Assembly: GCA_024235635.1 (NCBI GenBank)
Contig: JACKMA010000003.1
Coordinates: 1 to 64,000, forward strand
Length of the DNA: 64,000 bases
Source: Zoogloeaceae bacterium
GTDB lineage: Bacteria > Pseudomonadota > Gammaproteobacteria > Burkholderiales > Rhodocyclaceae
Direction: 5' to 3'
The position numbers and the translations under genes were made by a program. Positions 44,564 through 53,040 of this stretch are shown here, piece by piece (positions within the stretch are counted from its first letter, which is position 1; each line of letters opens with the position of its first letter). Below the pieces are notes generated by a model, which was not told the origin of the DNA, did no database searches, and saw only the letters and a program-made list of their open reading frames with translations.

Positions 44564-45414
44564 GCAAATGCCCTCGACAGTGATTCGATTTCGCCGCGCG
44601 CGCCGACCACGCTCGCCCGATAGGCTTCCAGACGGTCCACCGTGACACCGCCGCCGACCGCAGTGTCCCTGCCCAGCGGCGACCGCCCGGCAGGTTCCGA
44701 TTCGGACAGCAGGTTGGCGACGAAGACCAGGTCCGGTAGTTGCGCGAGGCCGTGGATCGGCCGGATGGCCTCGTGTTCGGCCACGGCATCCTGAAAGATC
44801 TCCGGCACCCCGAGCGTCGCCAGTACGGCGTGCCCGATCTGTCCGTGCCACTCGCGCAGCAAGGCATGCAGTTCGGAGGTATCCATGCCGAACTCGGTAT
44901 GATGGGACAATCTGAAGAGCAGATAGAACACACCGATATCGTGGATCAATCCGGCGAAGTACGCCGATCCGGCGTCGATCGTCGAGTGCGCTCGGGCCAG
45001 GATCACCGAACAGCCGGCAACCCACCGCGAATGCTGCAGCAGCTTCTGACCGAGTGTCCGGTAAGGCACCATCTGGCGATAGGTCACCAACTGCGCCATC
45101 GCCACCGCCATCGCGAGGTTGCGCACCTGCTCGAGTCCGAGCCGCACCACCGCTGCCCGAATGTTGCTGGTCGAGCCACCCGCCGACGCAAACGCCGCGG
45201 AGTTGGCAACCTGGATCAGGCGCGCCGCGAGCAACGGGTCGGCCGAGATCGCCTGGGTGATCTCGTCGATGCCGGCGGTTTCCGAGCGTAACAACTCGCG
45301 CAGCTTGATCGTGATATCAAATGACGTCGGAAACACCAGCTTGCCGTCGGAAAGGTCGGCGGCAACTTCATGGACGAATTCGAGCCAGGGCAGATTTTGC
45401 AAGGACTGATCCAT
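44560..45414 (-). CDS. HDOD domain signalling protein, first of a tandem pair
   Basis: 284 aa, clearly paralogous to the next gene: LVFPTSFDITIKLRELLRSE, SADPLLAARLIQVANSAAFA, VRNLAMAVAMAQLVTYRQMV, YFAGLIHDIGVFYLLFRLSH. A tandem duplication with divergence; the two may form a heterodimer. No receiver, GGDEF or kinase domain is fused. ATG at 45414. Confidence 0.83.
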   Translation of the reverse strand: MDQSLQNLPWLEFVHEVAADLSDGKLVFPTSFDITIKLRELLRSETAGIDEITQAISADPLLAARLIQVANSAAFASAGGSTSNIRAAVVRLGLEQVRNLAMAVAMAQLVTYRQMVPYRTLGQKLLQHSRWVAGCSVILARAHSTIDAGSAYFAGLIHDIGVFYLLFRLSHHTEFGMDTSELHALLREWHGQIGHAVLATLGVPEIFQDAVAEHEAIRPIHGLAQLPDLVFVANLLSESEPAGRSPLGRDTAVGGGVTVDRLEAYRASVVGARGEIESLSRAFA

Positions 45415-45554
45415 ATCGCATGCAGACCGGGCGCGGGCGCCCGGATCTATGCTACCTCAATGGCTGGACGGAATGGCTGCCACCGTAACGCCTGCCACGG
45501 CGCACGTCAGCCCCATCGTTATACTGAAGCCCTATCTTGACTACCCGAGACGCC

Positions 45555-46562
45555 GTGCGAACAAGCCTGTTGCGGGCTGCTGCGCTGGGGCTGCTGTTGG
45601 CGGCGCCGATGGCGGTGAGTGCCCAGACCGACCCAGGGAGCGATCTGGTCGAGAGCCCGATCCGCAAGTCGCTGGGAGCCGCGGCCCTCGAACAGGCGCC
45701 GGAGCGCATCGGTTGGCTGCACGACTCGCGCGACCATCTGAGGGATTTCTTCGAGGCGGTCGGCCGCACCGTCGATGGCTGGTTCGGAGACGTGCCACCC
45801 GAGCCGACGCGGCGACTGGTCAATGGTCGCCTCAGCCTGAACACCCTGTGGCGGCGTGACGACGGATTGCGCACCGGACTGGACTTCCGCGGCAAGTTCG
45901 ATCTTCCCAACCTGAAGAACAAGGCCTACCTGTACTTCGGCCAGGCCAACGAGCGTGAGGTCGTGACCGACCAGCCTGACGAGTTCTCCCGGCGCCAGCG
46001 GCTGCTCGCCGAACAGGAAGACGAGGACCATACCTTCTTCGCCGGTCTCGGCTACGCGCTGCGCGAGAACATCGACCTCAGGGGCGGCGTCCGAGGACCG
46101 CTGCGTCCCTTCGTCCAGGCCCGCTTCGTCAAGCAGTGGTACCCGGCCGAGAGCGACGAGATCGAATTCCGCGAGACCCTGTTCTGGGAGGCCAAGGAAG
46201 GCTTCGGCCTGACCACGGCGCTCAACTACCACCACGAGTTCACCCGCCGGCTGGAGTTCCGCTGGCGCAACTCTGCAACGCTGTCGCAGTCCACCGACGC
46301 GCTGGCCTGGCAATCGAGTGTCGGCCTCTACCTGCATCTCGGCGGACCGCGCCAACTTTCGCTCGAAGGCCTGATCAACGGTGAAACCGGCTCGACCCTG
46401 CCGGTCACCGAATACGGCGTGCGCGGCATCTACCGCAAGGCGATCTACGAAGACTGGCTTCTGGGCGAGTTCATCGTCGGCCATTTCTGGCCGCGCGACG
46501 AGGACGCGGCCGAGCGCGACAAGAGCTGGGCGGCCGGAATCGGCGTCGAAATGCTCTTCTGA
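45555..46562 (+). CDS. Secreted outer-membrane barrel protein of unknown function
   Basis: About 335 aa from GTG 45555 (a TTG at 45537 is possible). Signal peptide (SLLRAAALGLLLAAPMAVSA), then a short charged lead (LHDSRDHLRDFFEAVGRTV) and barrel strands: FVQARFVKQWYPAESDEIEF, WQSSVGLYLHLGGPRQLSLE, ending GIGVEMLF with a terminal Phe. Probably an outer-membrane protein. It is followed by the PiT phosphate transporter about 70 bases downstream, but no link is shown. Confidence 0.7.
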   Translation: MRTSLLRAAALGLLLAAPMAVSAQTDPGSDLVESPIRKSLGAAALEQAPERIGWLHDSRDHLRDFFEAVGRTVDGWFGDVPPEPTRRLVNGRLSLNTLWRRDDGLRTGLDFRGKFDLPNLKNKAYLYFGQANEREVVTDQPDEFSRRQRLLAEQEDEDHTFFAGLGYALRENIDLRGGVRGPLRPFVQARFVKQWYPAESDEIEFRETLFWEAKEGFGLTTALNYHHEFTRRLEFRWRNSATLSQSTDALAWQSSVGLYLHLGGPRQLSLEGLINGETGSTLPVTEYGVRGIYRKAIYEDWLLGEFIVGHFWPRDEDAAERDKSWAAGIGVEMLF

Positions 46563-46631
46563 CACAAATTCGACTTTTGTTTCAGTAGCGTTTCTGCAAC
46601 AATCCCGGGCTTTTATCGGCGGCAGATTCTC

Positions 46632-48212
46632 GTGGAACTCAAGCATCTCAGCGAGATCGAGCGCGCAACCCAGCCCGGTCGCAACGAACTCGCGCGGCTC
46701 GGCATGGCGCTGCTCTTCATCGTCGGCGTGATGTTGTTCGCGTCTACCCGGGGTCAGGCGCCGAGCATGGTACTGGTGATCGCTGCAATGATCGGCGGTT
46801 ACATGGCCATGAACATCGGCGCCAACGATGTCGCCAACAATGTCGGCCCGGCAGTCGGATCAAAGGCCCTGAGCCTGGCCGGTGCATTGCTGATCGCCGC
46901 GATCTTCGAAGCAGCCGGCGCGCTGGTCGCCGGCGGCGAAGTCGTCGACACGATCAAGAGCAGCATCGTCGATGCGGGCCAGCTGCCCTCCGGCCAGACC
47001 TTCGTCTGGCTGATGATGGCGGCCCTACTGGCCGGTGCAATCTGGCTCAACATTGCGACCGCGGTCGGCGCACCGGTATCGACCACCCATTCGATCGTCG
47101 GCGCGGTTCTCGGAGCCGGCATTGCCGCCGCCGGCATGGGCGTGGCCAACTGGAGCAAGGTCGGATCGATCGCGGCAAGCTGGGTCATTTCACCGGTGCT
47201 GGGCGGCATCATCGCTGCGGGCTTCCTGTATTTCATCAAGCGCTACATCACCTATCAGGCGGACATGGCGGCCGCCGCCCGACGCGTGGTGCCGTATCTC
47301 GTCGGCGTTATGGCCTGGGCCTTCGGCACCTACCTGATGCTCAAGGGCGTCAAGCACATCGTCAAGATCGGGTTCTTTACCGCCGCCCTGTCGGGGCTGG
47401 CGATCGCGGCCGGCGTGTTCTTCATCGTCCGGCCGATGATCGGGCGACAGGCGAGCACCATCGAGAACAGCAAGCAGGGCGTCAATCGCCTGTTCACGGT
47501 TCCACTGGTGTTCGCTGCCGCCCTGCTGTCGTTCGCCCACGGCTCGAACGACGTCGCCAACGCGGTCGGACCGCTGGCAGCGATCGTCGATGCGCTGACC
47601 ACCACCGACAGCGCGCTCCACAGCAAGGCAGCGATCCCGCTTTGGGTGATGATGGTCGGTGCCCTCGGCATCGCGATCGGTCTCGGTCTGTTCGGCCCGA
47701 AAGTGATCCGCACGGTGGGTTCGGAGATCACCGAACTCGACCAGATGCGCGCCTACTGCATTGCGATGGCCGCGACGATCACGGTGATCGTCGCGAGCCA
47801 GCTGGGGCTGCCGGTCAGCTCGACCCACATCGCAGTCGGCGGCGTCTTCGGCGTCGGATTCCTGCGCGAATACCTGAAACGGAACTACGCACGCATGGTC
47901 GACGACATCGTCGACCACCACCCGGAGGGCGACAAGGCGGCCATCGAAGCCTTCATCGAGCGCTTCACCAAGGCCAAGGTCGAGGAGAAGGGCGACATGC
48001 TGCGCGAACTCAAGCGGCAGGCCAAGCAGCAGCTCGACCCGGCCCATTTCTCGAAGATGGAGCGTCGCCGCCTGCGCAAGGTCTACAAGCAGGAACTGGT
48101 CAAACGCTCGCAGCTGTTGCGTATCGCCGCCGCCTGGGTCGTCACGGTGCCGGCGTCGGCGGTGATGGCGGCGATGATCTTCTACATGATCCGCGGCATG
48201 ATGTTGCCCTGA
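46632..48212 (+). CDS. PiT family inorganic phosphate transporter
   Basis: 526 aa, about ten membrane helices. The two family signatures are present: NIGANDVANNVGPAVGSKAL (about 59-78) and FAHGSNDVANAVGPLAAI (about 301-318). An extended cytoplasmic C-terminal part (about 425-505: RMVDDIVDHHPEGDKAAIEA, LKRQAKQQLDPAHFSKMERR) precedes a last helix. It moves phosphate as a metal-phosphate or cation symport at the inner membrane. GTG start. Substrates other than phosphate cannot be excluded. Confidence 0.87.
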   Translation: MELKHLSEIERATQPGRNELARLGMALLFIVGVMLFASTRGQAPSMVLVIAAMIGGYMAMNIGANDVANNVGPAVGSKALSLAGALLIAAIFEAAGALVAGGEVVDTIKSSIVDAGQLPSGQTFVWLMMAALLAGAIWLNIATAVGAPVSTTHSIVGAVLGAGIAAAGMGVANWSKVGSIAASWVISPVLGGIIAAGFLYFIKRYITYQADMAAAARRVVPYLVGVMAWAFGTYLMLKGVKHIVKIGFFTAALSGLAIAAGVFFIVRPMIGRQASTIENSKQGVNRLFTVPLVFAAALLSFAHGSNDVANAVGPLAAIVDALTTTDSALHSKAAIPLWVMMVGALGIAIGLGLFGPKVIRTVGSEITELDQMRAYCIAMAATITVIVASQLGLPVSSTHIAVGGVFGVGFLREYLKRNYARMVDDIVDHHPEGDKAAIEAFIERFTKAKVEEKGDMLRELKRQAKQQLDPAHFSKMERRRLRKVYKQELVKRSQLLRIAAAWVVTVPASAVMAAMIFYMIRGMMLP

Positions 48213-48229
48213 CCCAGGGCGGCCGCGGG

Positions 48230-49261
48230 TCAGTTGAACAGCCCGTCGATTTCCACCGAAGAGCGGTTGCCGAGGCAGCCGCTCTTTTCATTCAGCCAGG
48301 ACAGCGCATGCTGTCGGCCGAGTTCGCGCAGACCGTGCAGGAATGCCCGGTTTGGCGTGAGCTTGGATTCCGGCGCCAGTTGCCCGAGCAGTTCGCCCGC
48401 CTCGATCAGATGGAAATTGGCGGCCAGCAACCGACGTTCCAGGCGCCCGCGCCGCCACCATGGCACCGCCTCGGCGTATTCCCTGGCGTGGGCGAACATC
48501 CGCATTTCCCGCAGAAAGTTGGCGGAAAACGACAGTTCGAGGGCACGCATGCGGATTTCGTCGGCGGTCTTCGGCGTCGCAAGATGGCGCAGCGGATTGA
48601 GCAACACCAGCAGCACGTCCCGGCTGGCACACTCGTAGAACAGCGGGAAGACCGCCGGATTGGCGACATAGCCACCATCCCAGTAAGGTTCGCCGTCGAT
48701 CTCCACAGTGTGATGCATGGTCGGCAGGCAGGCCGAAGCCAGCAACGCGTCGGGGCCGATCTCATGGTTTCGGAACAGTCGCAACTTGCCGGTATTGACC
48801 TGTGTCGCCGCAATGAACAGGCGCAGCGGACAGCGCCGCCGCAACCGCTCGAAGTCCACCTGGGCCTCGATCACGTCGCGCAGCGGATTGAGGTCGAGCG
48901 GATTCAGTTCGCTCGGCGAGAACACCGACGACAAGCGCAGCATGAACTTCATGACCGGGTTCACCAGCGCGCCGTCGCCACGACCGTCCGGCACCGCCAT
49001 CTCGAAAGGCGGCGTGTCGGAGATCGCATTCCAGAAAGTGTCCAGCGCCTCGCGAGCGCCGTCACGCCCGCCGCTGATCCAGCCGTGGGCCATCACCACC
49101 GCGTTCATCGCGCCGGCGCTGGTGCCGCTGATGCCGTCGAATCCGAAGCGGCCGTGTTCGAGCAGGGCATCGAGGACACCCCAGGTAAATGCACCATGGG
49201 CGCCGCCACCCTGCAGCGCCAGACTCAGCCGGGCGCGCGATTCCATCTTGCGCAGAAACAT
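48230..49261 (-). CDS. Patatin-like phospholipase
   Basis: 343 aa. LSLALQGGGAHGAFTWGVLD (oxyanion GGGxHG), then GISGTSAGAMNAVVMAHGW with nucleophile Ser48 in GTSAG, and the Asp partner in YWDGGYVANP. This is the Ser-Asp dyad of patatins, with lipid acyl hydrolase activity expected. The first ATG of the frame (49372) has no ribosome site; 49261 follows GGAGG and was chosen. It ends convergently with the PiT gene. Confidence 0.86.
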   Translation of the reverse strand: MFLRKMESRARLSLALQGGGAHGAFTWGVLDALLEHGRFGFDGISGTSAGAMNAVVMAHGWISGGRDGAREALDTFWNAISDTPPFEMAVPDGRGDGALVNPVMKFMLRLSSVFSPSELNPLDLNPLRDVIEAQVDFERLRRRCPLRLFIAATQVNTGKLRLFRNHEIGPDALLASACLPTMHHTVEIDGEPYWDGGYVANPAVFPLFYECASRDVLLVLLNPLRHLATPKTADEIRMRALELSFSANFLREMRMFAHAREYAEAVPWWRRGRLERRLLAANFHLIEAGELLGQLAPESKLTPNRAFLHGLRELGRQHALSWLNEKSGCLGNRSSVEIDGLFN

Positions 49262-49462
49262 CTTCAAATCCTCCGGATGCCGGGACCTCTTCCGGGCCTG
49301 CACCCACTCATTCGGACGCCACTCCTTCCGCAATGCGCCATTCTGCCAACCGTCGGTCGCGAATTGCGACAACGCGCCCGTTCCCGGCTAGGATGTCATC
49401 GATCGTCAGCAATGCTGCATTGCACCACAATCGCTTTCCTTTTTCCCGGGACGCTTACACGG

Positions 49463-49759
49463 ATGACACACTTCGCCCATTTCGATCAGGACCTGGACCA
49501 GATAGCTCTCGAACTCGCCGGGCTCGGGGCGCTGTGCAACGTCAGGCTGCGGGACCCCGGCATGGTCCAGTCGATCCTCGAGGGCCATACCCCGGTCAAT
49601 TGCAGCAATCCGCCGGCCTTCCAGAAGATGCGCGGGCTGCTCGCGCTGGCCTACAAGACGATCGAGGAATCCAGCCGCTTCGAGGGTCCCGAGGCGACCG
49701 CCCGGATGATCCACCACGCGGTCCAGATCGCCAGCGAGCGGCGCGACCGCTTCTCGTGA
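49463..49759 (+). CDS. Small helical protein, unknown (98 aa)
   Basis: MTHFAHFDQDLDQIALELAG onward: an acidic, helix-rich small protein with one Cys pair-like element (LCNVRL and VNCSNP) and a conserved-looking SNPPAFQKMRGLLALAYKTI segment. No signal or membrane helix. It stands alone between the patatin and msrP genes. No function assigned; it looks like a real gene from codon use and amino-acid composition. Confidence 0.5.
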   Translation: MTHFAHFDQDLDQIALELAGLGALCNVRLRDPGMVQSILEGHTPVNCSNPPAFQKMRGLLALAYKTIEESSRFEGPEATARMIHHAVQIASERRDRFS

Positions 49760-49784
49760 CGCGGCGCCCGATACCTGCGGCGGC

Positions 49785-50729
49785 TCAGAAGTTGCGCTGC
49801 AGATCCATGCCGGCGTACATCGAAGCCACCGCATCGCCGTAACCGTTGAACATCTGGCTCGGCCGCTTGAAGATGTCGCCGATCCGCCGCTCGCGCGACT
49901 GGTCCCAGTACGGGTGGCTGAGCCCGGGGTTGACGTTGGCGTAGAAGCCGTAGTTGCGATGCTCGGCCTTGGGCCAGCTGGTCAACGGCTGCTCCTCGAC
50001 CAGGCGGATGCGCTGGATCGACTTGGCGCTCTTGTAGCCGTACTTCCACGGCACGACGATGCGAACCGGCGCGCCGTTTTGCCGCGGCAGGGTCTCGCCG
50101 TATAGGCCGAGCGTGAACAGGGTCAGTGGATGCAGGGCCTCGTCCAGGCGGAGCCCCTCGACGTACGGGAACTCGAGAAAGCCGAAGAAGTGCGGCGTCA
50201 CCACTTCGGGATCGTAAAAGCTCTGGAACTCGACGAATTTCGCCGACCCGAGGGGTTCCACCGCCCTCAGCAAGGTGGCCAGCGGATAGCCGATCCACGG
50301 CACCACCATCGACCACGCCTCGACGCAACGCAGCCGGTAGACGCGTTCCTCCAGCGGGGCGAGGCGCAGCAGATCGTCGAGGTCGAAACGCCGCGGTCGG
50401 GCCACCAAACCGTCGACGACGACGGTCCACGGCCGGATCGGCAGCTTGTGCGCGTACAACGCAGGGTCGGACTTCGACGAGCCGAATTCGTAGAAGTTGT
50501 TGTAGGCGAGCAACTTGGCGAGCGGCGTCAGCGGTTCCGACGTTGACCAATGCGCCGCGCGGCGCGCCGACAGGGCCACCGTATCTGCCGCGTTGGACGC
50601 CAGCGCAGGCGCCGGCAGCAAGCCTGCGGCCAACGTGCCGACGGCGCAGCGCAGGAAACGGCGACGCTCGAAGTTCTGGCGCGGCGTGATTTCGGATGGT
50701 GCGATTCCAGTGTCACGATAAATCGACAT
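49785..50729 (-). CDS. msrP: Methionine sulfoxide reductase catalytic subunit MsrP (YedY)
   Basis: 314 aa. Twin-arginine signal (ERRRFLR, 21-27), so exported folded to the periplasm. The molybdenum-cofactor domain holds the ligand Cys135 (RLRCVEAWSM) and VPWIGYPLATLL. It reduces methionine sulfoxide in periplasmic proteins using electrons from the membrane haem protein MsrQ. No msrQ-like gene lies next to it, which is unusual; it may be elsewhere. ATG at 50729. Confidence 0.87.
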   Translation of the reverse strand: MSIYRDTGIAPSEITPRQNFERRRFLRCAVGTLAAGLLPAPALASNAADTVALSARRAAHWSTSEPLTPLAKLLAYNNFYEFGSSKSDPALYAHKLPIRPWTVVVDGLVARPRRFDLDDLLRLAPLEERVYRLRCVEAWSMVVPWIGYPLATLLRAVEPLGSAKFVEFQSFYDPEVVTPHFFGFLEFPYVEGLRLDEALHPLTLFTLGLYGETLPRQNGAPVRIVVPWKYGYKSAKSIQRIRLVEEQPLTSWPKAEHRNYGFYANVNPGLSHPYWDQSRERRIGDIFKRPSQMFNGYGDAVASMYAGMDLQRNF

Positions 50730-50816
50730 GGCAGTCCCTCGACCTTGTCATGGCGATGACCGGCGGCAACGGCCGATGCTTACCACGCCGTCCGTGCAAC
50801 GGACCACGTGCGCCTC
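50730..50816. other. Intergenic region upstream of msrP
   Basis: The 88 bases upstream of msrP hold its promoter; no element stood out. Confidence 0.3.
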
Positions 50817-51130
50817 AGGGCATGGACAGCTTCTCGTCGCAGCCCGCGGTTCGAAGGCGAACGGTCACCGGGCGATCGCCGTGTTTCTCCCAGTACCAGC
50901 CGTGGCGTCCCTTGAATGGCGCACGAAACAGGCCACCGTCGCCCGCATCGGCCGCGCCGGCACGACGCGCGTCTCGGTGTCCGGATCGCCGTGCATGTCG
51001 ACACGGATCGACCGACGCGCGGCCTGCCGATGGACGGTGAAACTCCCGCAGGCGCCAGCACGACCTCGATCTCGACGCTCCGCGACGGTAGTTGGATTGC
51101 GTCCCCCGGAATTGCCGTCCTTCGGCCGAT
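50817..51130 (-). pseudogene. Frameshifted remnant of a small transmembrane-anchor-like protein
   Basis: Two frames carry linked protein-like sequence: VEIEVVLAPAG... VDMHGDPDTETRVVPARP in one, then GGLFRAPFKGRHGWYWEKHG and VTVRLRTAGCDEKL in another. The GxHGWYW...VTVxLxTxG ending is typical of small proteins annotated as transmembrane anchor proteins. A frameshift near 50950 joins them, and the N-terminus is gone. Weakly supported. Confidence 0.4.
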
Positions 51131-51161
51131 CGGGCTTCGCGATCGGTTGCTGCGCCCGCCT

Positions 51162-51503
51162 TCACCCGCCATCGACCGAACCGGGTGGCGACTGCTCGCG
51201 ATCATGCATGCCGTAGTCGCGAGAGACCTCCGCCACGCGAAGCCGATAGTCGGCAAAGATGCCGCCGCGCCCGGCACCTTGTGCCGCCCGATGCGCTTCG
51301 TCGTCGCGCCAGCGGGTGATCGACGCTTCGTCCCGCCAGAACGACAGCGACAGCAACTTGTCGGCGTCGACCAGGCTCTGGAATCGCTCGATCGAGATGA
51401 AGCCGTCCACTTCGGCCAGCCGGGATTTCAGCTGCTCGGCGAGGCCCAGATAGTCGCGCTGGCGACCCCGCGCGATCACCACCTCGAAGATCACGGCAAT
51501 CAT
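51162..51503 (-). CDS. Antibiotic biosynthesis monooxygenase (ABM)-type small enzyme
   Basis: 113 aa, dimeric ferredoxin-like fold: MIAVIFEVVIARGRQRDYLG, VDGFISIERFQSLVDADKLL and FWRDEASITRWRDDEAHRA. ABM proteins are small monooxygenases or quinol-type oxidases. It starts behind AGGAGGC, with its ATG overlapping the stop of the upstream NIPSNAP-type gene by four bases. The pair faces a divergent ArsR-like regulator. Confidence 0.78.
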   Translation of the reverse strand: MIAVIFEVVIARGRQRDYLGLAEQLKSRLAEVDGFISIERFQSLVDADKLLSLSFWRDEASITRWRDDEAHRAAQGAGRGGIFADYRLRVAEVSRDYGMHDREQSPPGSVDGG

Positions 51504-51844
51504 GGCTGTGCCTCCTCGCCTACCGGCCGTCGGTCCAAAGACCCCGTTGCCAACATCGGGAAGCTGCGGGTCTCGCGCAGTATGAAGCGCTCCCGCGCGG
51601 CGAACGCGAAATTCGCACGACCGGCGGCATCTTCGCGCAGCCGCGCGCGATAGTCTTCGTAGGCGGCCATCGACTCGAAACCGATCAGCCCCCAGGCGTC
51701 GTCGATACTGCCCTCGTGCGGCAGCAAATAGGCCAGCAGGTGTCCGCCGCAGCGCGGAATGATGTGGACCCAGTTCTCGGCATAGCGGCGAAATGCGTCG
51801 CGCTGGAAGGGATCGATGCGGTAGTGGATCAGGCAGACGATCAT
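51500..51844 (-). CDS. NIPSNAP family protein
   Basis: 114 aa. MIVCLIHYRIDPFQRDAFRR, IPRCGGHLLAYLLPHEGSID, AWGLIGFESMAAYEDYRARL and RFILRETRSFPML fit the NIPSNAP ferredoxin-like fold. Function unknown. It is co-translated with the ABM gene and divergent to the ArsR-like regulator, which probably controls the pair. Confidence 0.8.
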   Translation of the reverse strand: MIVCLIHYRIDPFQRDAFRRYAENWVHIIPRCGGHLLAYLLPHEGSIDDAWGLIGFESMAAYEDYRARLREDAAGRANFAFAARERFILRETRSFPMLATGSLDRRPVGEEAQP

Positions 51845-51895
51845 GGCGTGCTCCGGAGTCGGGGAGAGACCATGCTAGGCGCTTGTAGCGGATCG

Positions 51896-51919
51896 ATGGT
51901 TCGCCTACGATCGAACCAT
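51896..51919. promoter_or_regulatory. Inverted repeat covering the start of the ArsR-like gene
   Basis: ATGGTTCG and CGAACCAT with 8 bases between them. The right half ends on the ATG of the regulator gene (51918-51920), so binding here could block its transcription or translation. The 73-base space to the NIPSNAP start makes it a shared operator candidate. Confidence 0.5.
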
Positions 51920-52691
51920 GAACGCATCCCAGGAACCGGAACGTGACCGGCCCGCCCCCGACGCAGATCCGGTCAGGCGGACGCCGGGTGAGCTTTCGCT
52001 GAGGGACGGCCCCCACATCGCCCGCGTCGCGGCCTTGATCGGCGACACCACACGGGCAGAGGTGCTGACCACGCTGATGGCCGACCGGGCGTTGACCGCG
52101 ACCGAACTGGCGGCCATTGCCGGTGTCACCAAGCAGACCATCAGCGCGCATCTGAACCGTCTGGTCGATGCCGGCCTGCTGGCCGTATCGCGCCAGGGGC
52201 GACATCGCTATTTCCGCTTGGCTGCACCGGACGTCGCGCGAGTGCTCGAGTCGTTGATGGGTGTCGCCTTCCGCACCGGCGCGGTGCGCCTGCGGGGCAG
52301 TCCGCGCGAGCCGGCGTTGCGCAAGGCGCGGGTATGCTACGACCACCTCGCCGGCGAACTCGGCGTGCACCTGTACGAATCAATGCTGGCGCGCGGCGTG
52401 ATCCGCGTCGACGGCGACTCTGTCGAGCCGGGCAGCCGGGCATCGCCCTGGTTCGGCGCTCTCGGTGTCGACGTCGGCGCGGCAATGCAGCGCCGGCGAC
52501 TGCCATGCCGTCCCTGCCTCGACTGGAGCGAACGACGCCACCATCTCGGCGGTGCCCTCGGCGCATCCCTATATGCGCGGCTCGGTTCCCTCGGCTGGCT
52601 CCGGCGACGGCCGGATTCGCGAGTGGTCGACGTCACCCCGCTCGGCGCCCGCGAGTTTCGTCGCTTGCTGGCCGACGACGTGCGTGAATGA
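51918..52691 (+). CDS. ArsR-type winged-helix regulator with extra C-terminal domain
   Basis: 257 aa. The N-terminal HTH (about 35-110) reads HIARVAALIGDTTRAEVLTT, TATELAAIAGVTKQTISAHL, RLVDAGLLAVSRQGRHRYFR. The C-terminal 140 residues (Cys pair CRPCLDWSERRHHLGGALGA) go beyond a classical ArsR protein and may sense a ligand; CRPCLDW with nearby His residues might bind metal. It is divergent to the NIPSNAP-ABM operon, with the inverted repeat over its own start. Confidence 0.8.
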   Translation: MNASQEPERDRPAPDADPVRRTPGELSLRDGPHIARVAALIGDTTRAEVLTTLMADRALTATELAAIAGVTKQTISAHLNRLVDAGLLAVSRQGRHRYFRLAAPDVARVLESLMGVAFRTGAVRLRGSPREPALRKARVCYDHLAGELGVHLYESMLARGVIRVDGDSVEPGSRASPWFGALGVDVGAAMQRRRLPCRPCLDWSERRHHLGGALGASLYARLGSLGWLRRRPDSRVVDVTPLGAREFRRLLADDVRE

Positions 52692-52771
52692 GTTGGCAGG
52701 CCCGATCGAGGATCGCCCTCGCGATCCCTCGGACGCCGGTGGCGCGCCGGCCAGAACGGAGGAGGCGAACG

Positions 52772-53038
52772 ATGGAGATGAAGCAGATTCACTCGGGCCG
52801 GCTCAGGGCCGCCGGCTACGACCGTCGCACCCGCACGCTGCGGGTCGAATTCGACGACGGCACCGTGCTCGACCACGCCGGGGTCGGCGACGAAGTCTGG
52901 CGCCGGCTCGCCGGTTCCGCTTCGGCGTGGAGCTACTACCGGGACAACATCGAAGAGGAATTCAGCGCGCGACGAGCCTCGGCGACCACCACCCGGCCGA
53001 GCGAGAATCCGCTCGACGCCCTGTTCCGCAAGGACTGA
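52772..53038 (+). CDS. KTSC domain protein
   Basis: 88 aa. GYDRRTRTLRVEFDDGTVLD then WSYYRDNIEEEFSARRAS is the usual KTSC-domain pattern, a small domain often next to nucleic-acid enzymes. ATG follows GGAGGAGG. It is convergent with the hoxA remnant, whose C-terminal frame overlaps it. Confidence 0.7.
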   Translation: MEMKQIHSGRLRAAGYDRRTRTLRVEFDDGTVLDHAGVGDEVWRRLAGSASAWSYYRDNIEEEFSARRASATTTRPSENPLDALFRKD

Positions 53039-53040
53039 CC

